Origin: Acidobacteriota bacterium
GTDB lineage: Bacteria > Acidobacteriota > Terriglobia > 20CM-2-55-15
Assembly (NCBI GenBank): GCA_003222755.1
Contig: QHXA01000301.1
Span: 1-10,046, forward strand
Reading direction: 5' to 3'
DNA length: 10,046 nucleotides
The notes below the pieces were generated by a model. The model saw only the letters and a list, made by a program, of their open reading frames with translations. It was not told the DNA's origin and searched no databases. Each line of letters opens with the position of its first letter. The stretch's first letter is position 1. Of this stretch, positions 5,640 through 10,046 are shown piece by piece. Made by a program: the position numbers and the translations under genes.

Positions 5640-8438
5640 ATGGCCGAGACAAAGCTTCCCAACAGTGTGAGTCTCGAATTCGTCGAAGCCCTGTACGCGG
5701 AATTCCTGCGGGATCCCGAATCCGTTCCGCCGGATTGGCGGAATTATTTTCAAGGCTTCGGTGACGGCAACCGGATTCCAGCAACGCAAAACCTCACACC
5801 TTCATTCAAGGCGTGGAGCATTTTTAACCCGCCAGCGGCAACTGGGAATGGCGTCCTTGCGGAAGAAGCAACGACTGCGGTTCTGCAGGAACGTATCGAT
5901 CAGCTGATTCGAAATTATCGCGTCCGCGGCCACATGGCGGCGCAGTTGGACCCGCTGGGAATTCCCCGCGCTACTCCCGCGGAACTGAATCTGGAGTTCT
6001 ACGGTTTGACCGAAGCCGATATGGATCGTCGCTTCGCGTGTCAGGCGATATGCGGCGGTGGCACGCTTCCCCTGCGTGAGATCCTCGAAAGGCTCCGGAA
6101 CACGTACTGCCGGTCCATCGGCGTGCAATTCATGCACATCGATGACAGCTTCGTACGCCACTGGCTGCAGGAAAGGATGGAGAGCACCGGTAACCGCATC
6201 AGCCTCGGCCGCCAAGAACAGATTCGAATTTTCACACGGCTGACGGATGCCGTTATATTCGAAGAGTTCATCCGCAAAAAATTTATCGGAGCGAAAAGTT
6301 TTTCCCTTGAAGGCGCAGAGAGTTTAATCCCGCTCCTGGATCTTGCGATTGAAAGAGCCGGCGAGCACGGCATCCAGGAGATCGTCCTCGGGATGGCTCA
6401 TCGTGGCCGCTTGAATGTGCTCGCCAATATCATGGGCAAGAGCCCGCGGCAAATCTTTCGTGAATTCGCGGACCTGGATCCTGATCTTTACGCTGGCGGC
6501 CGTGGTGACGTGAAGTATCACCTTGGATACAGCTCCGATTGGGATACTCAATCCGGCCGCAAGGTACATCTGTCGCTTTGTTTCAATCCGAGCCACCTGG
6601 AGTTTGTCAATCCGGTTGCGCTGGGTCGTATGCGCGCAAAGCAGGACCGCACGGGAGATGTGGAGCGCACACGCGGCATGGTGATTCTCATTCACGGAGA
6701 CGCGGCATTTGCGGGCGAAGGAGTCATCCAAGAAACATTGAATCTGAGCCAGCTTGACGCATACAGCGTGGGCGGCACGCTGCACATTGTGATCAACAAT
6801 CAGATCGGCTTCACGACGTCACCGGACCAAACGAAGTCGAGCGTGTATGCGACCGATATTGCCAAGATGCTTCAGATTCCCATCTTTCACGTGAATGGCG
6901 AAGATCCCGAGGCCGTCGCGCAGGTCGTGCGGCTGGCGATGGACTTCCGCCGCGAGTTCAAGCGCGACGTGGTGGTCGATATGTGGTGTTACCGCCGCCT
7001 CGGCCACAACGAAGGTGACGAGCCATTTTTCACGCAGCCGCTCCTTTATCAGGCGATCAAACAACGGAAGCCGGTGCGCGAAGGCTACCTCGAGCACCTG
7101 CTCAAGCTGCAGGGAGTCACCAGCGCCGAAGCGGATGAGATCGCCGTCAGCCGGCAAGAACACCTCGAGCAAGAACTGTCACAGGCTACAAGCGACAGTT
7201 ATGCGACTCCGGCCGAAACACCTCGTGGTATCTGGAGCGGCTACGTGGGTGGTCCAGACCGGGACGCGGAAGAAGTCGACACGAGCGTGGATCGCGACCG
7301 CCTTGTGGAGCTGTTGGAAATGCAGACGACTCTGCCGCAAGATTTTCATCCGCATCCGAAGATTGGATCCGGAATCCGCTCGCGAAGGCAAATGGCTCGC
7401 GGGGAACGTCCGCTCGATTGGGCTGCGGGTGAAGCGCTCGCCTTTGCGACGCTGGCGACCGAAGGCGCCCGCGTGCGCTTATCCGGTCAAGATACCGAAC
7501 GTGGAACTTTCAGCCACCGGCATGCCGTCCTACACGATGTGGAGAATGGACGTGCGTATATGCCGTTTCAGAATCTGGCGCCCGATCAAGCTGCAGTAGA
7601 GATCTACAACAGTCCGTTATCGGAAACAGGCGTGCTCGGTTTCGAATACGGCTACAGCCTCGATATGCCCGATGGCCTAGTCGCGTGGGAAGCGCAGTTT
7701 GGCGATTTCTGGAACGTCGCCCAGACGATCGTCGATCAGTTCATCGCGACCGCAGAAGACAAATGGCGCCGGCTCAGCGGTATCACGTTATTGCTTCCTC
7801 ATGGTATGGAAGGTCAGGGCCCCGAGCATTCAAGCGCGCGGCTGGAGCGGTTTCTGGATCTGGCGGCCGAAGACAATATTCAGATCGTGCAGCCGACGAC
7901 CCCGGCGCAATTCTTTCATTGCCTTCGCCGGCAAGTGCTGCGCCGCTGGCGAAAACCACTCATCGTGATGACGCCGAAAAGCTTGTTGCGCCACCCGCGC
8001 GTGATTTCGAGCCTGGACGATTTTGCGATGGGCCGCTTTGAGCGCATCCTTCCGGACGCAAATGCAGGTTCCGGTACTGAGATCACGCGCATTCTGATGT
8101 GCAGCGGCAAGGTTTATTTCGATCTGGACCGGGAAAGAGAGCGTCTCGGGCGAAAAGATATCGCAATCCTCCGAGTCGAACAGTTTTACCCCCTTGGCGA
8201 TGAAACTGTGAAGGCCGCGTTGAGATCCTATCGTGATGGGACACCTCTGTATTGGATTCAGGAAGAACCGGAGAACATGGGCGCATGGCGGTTTCTGAAG
8301 ATCCGATTCGGTGAAGCGGTCCTTGGCCGGCTGCCTCTGAAGGGAATTTCGCGTCCGGCGTCTGCGAGTCCTGCTACGGGTTCGCACAGCAGTCATAGGA
8401 AAGAGCAGGAACAGTTGATCGCAGCAGCATTTGCATAA
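5640..8438 (+). CDS. sucA: 2-oxoglutarate dehydrogenase E1 component (thiamine diphosphate-dependent)
   Basis: The 932-residue product is essentially the length of E. coli SucA (933) and is complete. It decarboxylates 2-oxoglutarate with thiamine diphosphate and transfers the succinyl group to the lipoyl arm of E2 in the cytoplasmic TCA-cycle complex. The N-terminal E2-binding/assembly segment is typical (EFVEALYAEFLRDPESVPPD, then WRNYF). Active-site motifs are present: GMAHRGRLNVLANIM (His254), CFNPSHLEFVNP (Ser318-His319), and the ThDP/Mg motif starting GDAAFAGEG (353-361) and ending INNQIGFTT (385-393). Further motifs are GEDPEAVAQV, CYRRLGHNEGDEP, RLSGQDTERGTFSHRHAVLH, EYGYSLDMPDGLVAWEAQFG, and near the end LPHGMEGQGPEHSSARLERF. 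The ATG at 5640 fits the conserved N-terminus, although no clear Shine-Dalgarno sequence precedes it. sucB starts 12 bases after the stop. Confidence 0.97.
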   Translation: MAETKLPNSVSLEFVEALYAEFLRDPESVPPDWRNYFQGFGDGNRIPATQNLTPSFKAWSIFNPPAATGNGVLAEEATTAVLQERIDQLIRNYRVRGHMAAQLDPLGIPRATPAELNLEFYGLTEADMDRRFACQAICGGGTLPLREILERLRNTYCRSIGVQFMHIDDSFVRHWLQERMESTGNRISLGRQEQIRIFTRLTDAVIFEEFIRKKFIGAKSFSLEGAESLIPLLDLAIERAGEHGIQEIVLGMAHRGRLNVLANIMGKSPRQIFREFADLDPDLYAGGRGDVKYHLGYSSDWDTQSGRKVHLSLCFNPSHLEFVNPVALGRMRAKQDRTGDVERTRGMVILIHGDAAFAGEGVIQETLNLSQLDAYSVGGTLHIVINNQIGFTTSPDQTKSSVYATDIAKMLQIPIFHVNGEDPEAVAQVVRLAMDFRREFKRDVVVDMWCYRRLGHNEGDEPFFTQPLLYQAIKQRKPVREGYLEHLLKLQGVTSAEADEIAVSRQEHLEQELSQATSDSYATPAETPRGIWSGYVGGPDRDAEEVDTSVDRDRLVELLEMQTTLPQDFHPHPKIGSGIRSRRQMARGERPLDWAAGEALAFATLATEGARVRLSGQDTERGTFSHRHAVLHDVENGRAYMPFQNLAPDQAAVEIYNSPLSETGVLGFEYGYSLDMPDGLVAWEAQFGDFWNVAQTIVDQFIATAEDKWRRLSGITLLLPHGMEGQGPEHSSARLERFLDLAAEDNIQIVQPTTPAQFFHCLRRQVLRRWRKPLIVMTPKSLLRHPRVISSLDDFAMGRFERILPDANAGSGTEITRILMCSGKVYFDLDRERERLGRKDIAILRVEQFYPLGDETVKAALRSYRDGTPLYWIQEEPENMGAWRFLKIRFGEAVLGRLPLKGISRPASASPATGSHSSHRKEQEQLIAAAFA

Positions 8439-8439
8439 T

Positions 8440-8445
8440 AGGTGA
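8440..8445 (+). promoter_or_regulatory. Ribosome binding site that sets the sucB start
   Basis: AGGTGA lies 5 bases before ATG 8451 and directly after the sucA stop. The GTG inside this motif (8442) opens the same frame three codons earlier, but starting there would put the initiation codon within the Shine-Dalgarno sequence. ATG 8451 also gives the normal E2 N-terminus (MPVELVVPSVGES). Confidence 0.75.
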
Positions 8446-8450
8446 CAAAG

Positions 8451-9566
8451 ATGCCTGTTGAATTGGTGGTTCCGTCTGTTGGCGAGTCGATCACAGAGGT
8501 TGAGATTGGAGACTGGCTGAAGAACCCGGGCGAGCCAATCCGTCAAGACGAGCCCGTTGTCATGATCGAGACGGAAAAGGTGACCGTCGAATTGCCTGCG
8601 CCGGCATCGGGCACCATCACCACAATGCTGAAGCGCAAAGGTGACAAGGCGTCGGTCGGTGATGTTATCGGCTACATGGAACCGGACGGACGGCCCTCTT
8701 CCCCCGGGAAAGGATGGCGCCTCGGAGAGGCGCCGCGTATGGGGCCGTCACCCGGCCCCACCTTAGGAGAGGCCGGTGCAGCGTCGTTGCAGGGAGAGGC
8801 ATCTAAAGCGCGTACGGAGCAAAGGGAGCCACCTTCGTCTACACCTCCGTTAGCCTCCGCCGGCGCGCGCGAAGAACAAATCATTCCGATGACACCCATC
8901 CGTCGCCGCATTGCAGAGCGCCTCGTCGAGGCCCAAAAATCTGCGGCGCTGCTGACCACTTTTAACCAAGTGGATATGTCGGCGGTACTGGCTTTTCGCA
9001 AGCAGTACCAGGAAGCATTCCAAGCGAAGTACCAGGTCAAGCTCGGGTTTATGTCCTTCTTTGTGAAAGCTGCAGTTGAGGCGCTAAAAGCAATCCCACA
9101 ACTGAACGCCGAAGTGCGTGGGCATGACGTTGTGTATCGCAATTACTACGACATCGGGATTGCGATCGGAGGCGGTAAAGGGCTCGTCGTGCCTGTGCTT
9201 CGCAATGCTGAGCGTATGAGCTTTGCAGAAATCGAAAAGTCAATCGCCGACTTTGCACAACGTGCGCAGGCAAATCAGCTGAAAGTCGAGGAACTTCAGG
9301 GCGGTACGTTTACCATCAGCAATGGCGGGATCTACGGATCCATGCTATCGACGCCGATCGTGAATCCTCCTCAAAGCGGCGTACTCGGTATGCACGCCAT
9401 CGAAGACCGGCCTGTCGCGCGGGACGGTATTGTCGTCATTCGCCCAATGATGTATGTGGCGCTGACTTACGACCACCGCATCGTGGACGGTCGCGAAGCC
9501 GTCACGTTCTTGAAGCGAATCAAAGACCTTATCGAAGATCCCGCGCGCATGTTGGTGGAGATTTAG
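8451..9566 (+). CDS. sucB: 2-oxoglutarate dehydrogenase E2 component (dihydrolipoyllysine succinyltransferase) lacking the peripheral subunit-binding domain
   Basis: The 371-residue product carries a lipoyl domain at residues 1-77 with the modified lysine in IETEKVTVE (Lys43), and the acyltransferase core from about 144 (IIPMTPIRRRIAERLVEAQK) to the end. The core includes FTISNGGIYGSMLSTPIVNP and the catalytic YDHRIVDGREA (His342, Asp346). It transfers succinyl from lipoate to CoA and forms the multimeric core of the complex. Between lipoyl and core, where E2 proteins usually have a 35-residue E1/E3-binding helix pair (pattern P..R.LA.E.g.d...G.G..GRi...D), there is only a Gly/Pro/Ser-rich linker (78-143) with three GEA repeats. 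The protein is about 30 residues shorter than E. coli SucB (405). It follows sucA by 12 bases and precedes ctlX by 3. No lpd (E3) gene is in the window. The identity is sure; whether this E2 is succinyl-specific is inferred from the sucA neighbour. Confidence 0.95.
   Translation: MPVELVVPSVGESITEVEIGDWLKNPGEPIRQDEPVVMIETEKVTVELPAPASGTITTMLKRKGDKASVGDVIGYMEPDGRPSSPGKGWRLGEAPRMGPSPGPTLGEAGAASLQGEASKARTEQREPPSSTPPLASAGAREEQIIPMTPIRRRIAERLVEAQKSAALLTTFNQVDMSAVLAFRKQYQEAFQAKYQVKLGFMSFFVKAAVEALKAIPQLNAEVRGHDVVYRNYYDIGIAIGGGKGLVVPVLRNAERMSFAEIEKSIADFAQRAQANQLKVEELQGGTFTISNGGIYGSMLSTPIVNPPQSGVLGMHAIEDRPVARDGIVVIRPMMYVALTYDHRIVDGREAVTFLKRIKDLIEDPARMLVEI
8716..8760. repeat. Twin perfect hairpins within the sucB linker
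   Basis: First hairpin: GGCGCCTC (8716-8723), loop GGA, GAGGCGCC (8727-8734). Second: TGGGGCC (8740-8746), loop GTCACCC, GGCCCCA (8754-8760). GGAGAGGC occurs at 8724-8731, 8766-8773 and 8793-8800, each in the same codon phase (Gly-Glu-Ala). This dense inverted-repeat structure inside a conserved housekeeping gene resembles an intergenic palindromic repeat that inserted in frame and became the linker. Confidence 0.65.
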
Positions 9567-9569
9567 CCG

Positions 9570-10046
9570 ATGCAATTACCCAGTGCTGTTGTGATGGTGA
9601 GGCCGGCGTCGTTCGGGTTCAATCCCGATACCGCGCCTTCATTCATGTTCCAGCGAGAGATTACGGATAATAGCCGGAAAGAAATCGAGCGCCGGGCACG
9701 CAGTGAATTCGATATTCTCGCCGGCCGATTGCGTGAGGCCGGCGTCGAGGTGATCATCGTCGAGGACAAAGAAGATCTGAATACTCCGGATGCGGTTTTC
9801 CCGAACAATTGGGTTTCGTTTCACCACGACGGAACCGTGGTGCTTTACCCGATGCTGGCGCCAAGCCGCAGGCCGGAGCGGCGGCGAGATATCATCGAGA
9901 AGCTGGAATCCAGCGGGTTTCGTGTATCCAGAGTAGTGGATCTTACACACCACGAGAATGAGGGCCGGTTTCTCGAAGGAACGGGCAGCGTGGTGTTTGA
10001 CCATGCCGATCGAACGGCCTACGCCAACCTCTCACCCCGTACCAAC
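9570..10046 (+). CDS. ctlX: Citrulline/arginine hydrolase-like protein of the CtlX family (amidinotransferase fold), C-terminus beyond right edge
   Basis: The first 159 codons are present from ATG 9570, three bases after the sucB stop. GGAG at 9557-9560, inside the end of sucB, gives a 9-base spacing. The sequence starts SAVVMVRPASFGFNPDTAPS, then FQREITDNSRKEIERRARSE, PDAVFPNNWVSFHHDGTVVL with YPM after it, RRPERRRDIIEKL, VVDLTHHENEGRFLEGTGSV and AYANLSPRTN. 'DAVFPNNW.S', 'RR.ERR' and 'GRFLEGTGS' are hallmarks of the CtlX/arginine-deiminase-related branch of the guanidino-group-modifying superfamily, cytoplasmic hydrolases that act on citrulline or arginine. The acidic residue and the substrate-binding N-N-W segment are visible; the catalytic cysteine lies near the C-terminus and is outside the window. 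Placement with sucAB suggests a link from arginine breakdown to 2-oxoglutarate. The family call is strong; the exact substrate is not settled by sequence. Confidence 0.85.
   Translation, partial: MQLPSAVVMVRPASFGFNPDTAPSFMFQREITDNSRKEIERRARSEFDILAGRLREAGVEVIIVEDKEDLNTPDAVFPNNWVSFHHDGTVVLYPMLAPSRRPERRRDIIEKLESSGFRVSRVVDLTHHENEGRFLEGTGSVVFDHADRTAYANLSPRTN

Noticed and set aside
6895..7599. 234-codon plus-strand open frame within sucA
   Set aside because: It is an out-of-frame shadow of the sucA coding sequence, with an arginine/serine/tryptophan-rich composition typical of such shadows.
7830..8546. 238-codon minus-strand open frame
   Set aside because: It spans the antisense of the sucA end and the sucB start. 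Both plus-strand genes are conserved and the minus product has no recognisable domain.
1..10046. Novel defence, mobile or CRISPR-like system
   Set aside because: No regularly spaced repeats, transposase, integrase, reverse transcriptase, nuclease or toxin-antitoxin pair could be recognised on either strand.

Overview
The window most likely comes from an Acidobacteriota chromosome (Solibacteres/Bryobacter-like or a related soil or metagenomic lineage). I infer this from the gene families present: a very large TonB-dependent receptor with an N-terminal carboxypeptidase-regulatory-like domain, a secreted protein of the 'DGKPDLSGIW' type, and a DUF6152 protein. All three are abundant in that phylum. 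No database search was possible, so the taxonomic call is an inference.

Layout. (1) 1-2460, minus strand: the N-terminal 820 codons of an Oar-like TonB-dependent outer-membrane receptor, with a good ribosome binding site and a plausible promoter at 2490-2519. It runs off the left edge. (2) 2702-3990, plus strand: two broken genes back to back. The first is a conserved hypothetical/TPR-like gene with a one-base frameshift at 2972-2974. The second is a type II haloacid dehalogenase that lost about 22-25 bp, with a frameshift, just before its last catalytic motif. (3) 4018-4076: a GC-rich, REP-like nested palindrome. (4) 4157-5233, plus strand: an intact secreted protein with a ten-proline run, followed after 3 bases by a DUF6152 gene cut off after its first half. 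The truncation meets the N-terminal stub of a minus-strand Nramp-like metal transporter (to 5329), so a deletion or assembly join at about 5205-5215 has fused the 3' parts of two convergent genes. (5) 5330-5639: ambiguous sequence with minus-strand coding character and no convincing gene. (6) 5640-10046, plus strand: a tight sucA-sucB-ctlX cluster with gaps of 12 and 3 bases.

The right-hand cluster is the metabolic core of the window. SucA (E1o) and SucB (E2o) are two of the three components of the 2-oxoglutarate dehydrogenase complex, which makes succinyl-CoA in the TCA cycle. The third gene looks like ctlX, a citrulline/arginine hydrolase-family enzyme, whose product ornithine can feed glutamate and then 2-oxoglutarate. 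SucB is unusual: the peripheral subunit-binding domain that normally docks E1/E3 is missing. In its place is a low-complexity linker encoded by two adjacent perfect hairpins and a triplicated GGAGAGGC motif, which looks like a repeat element captured in frame.

I see no rRNA, tRNA, CRISPR array, insertion sequence or defence system. The main points of interest are the E2o with its altered architecture, the deletion junction, and the stretch of gene decay between the two healthy blocks.
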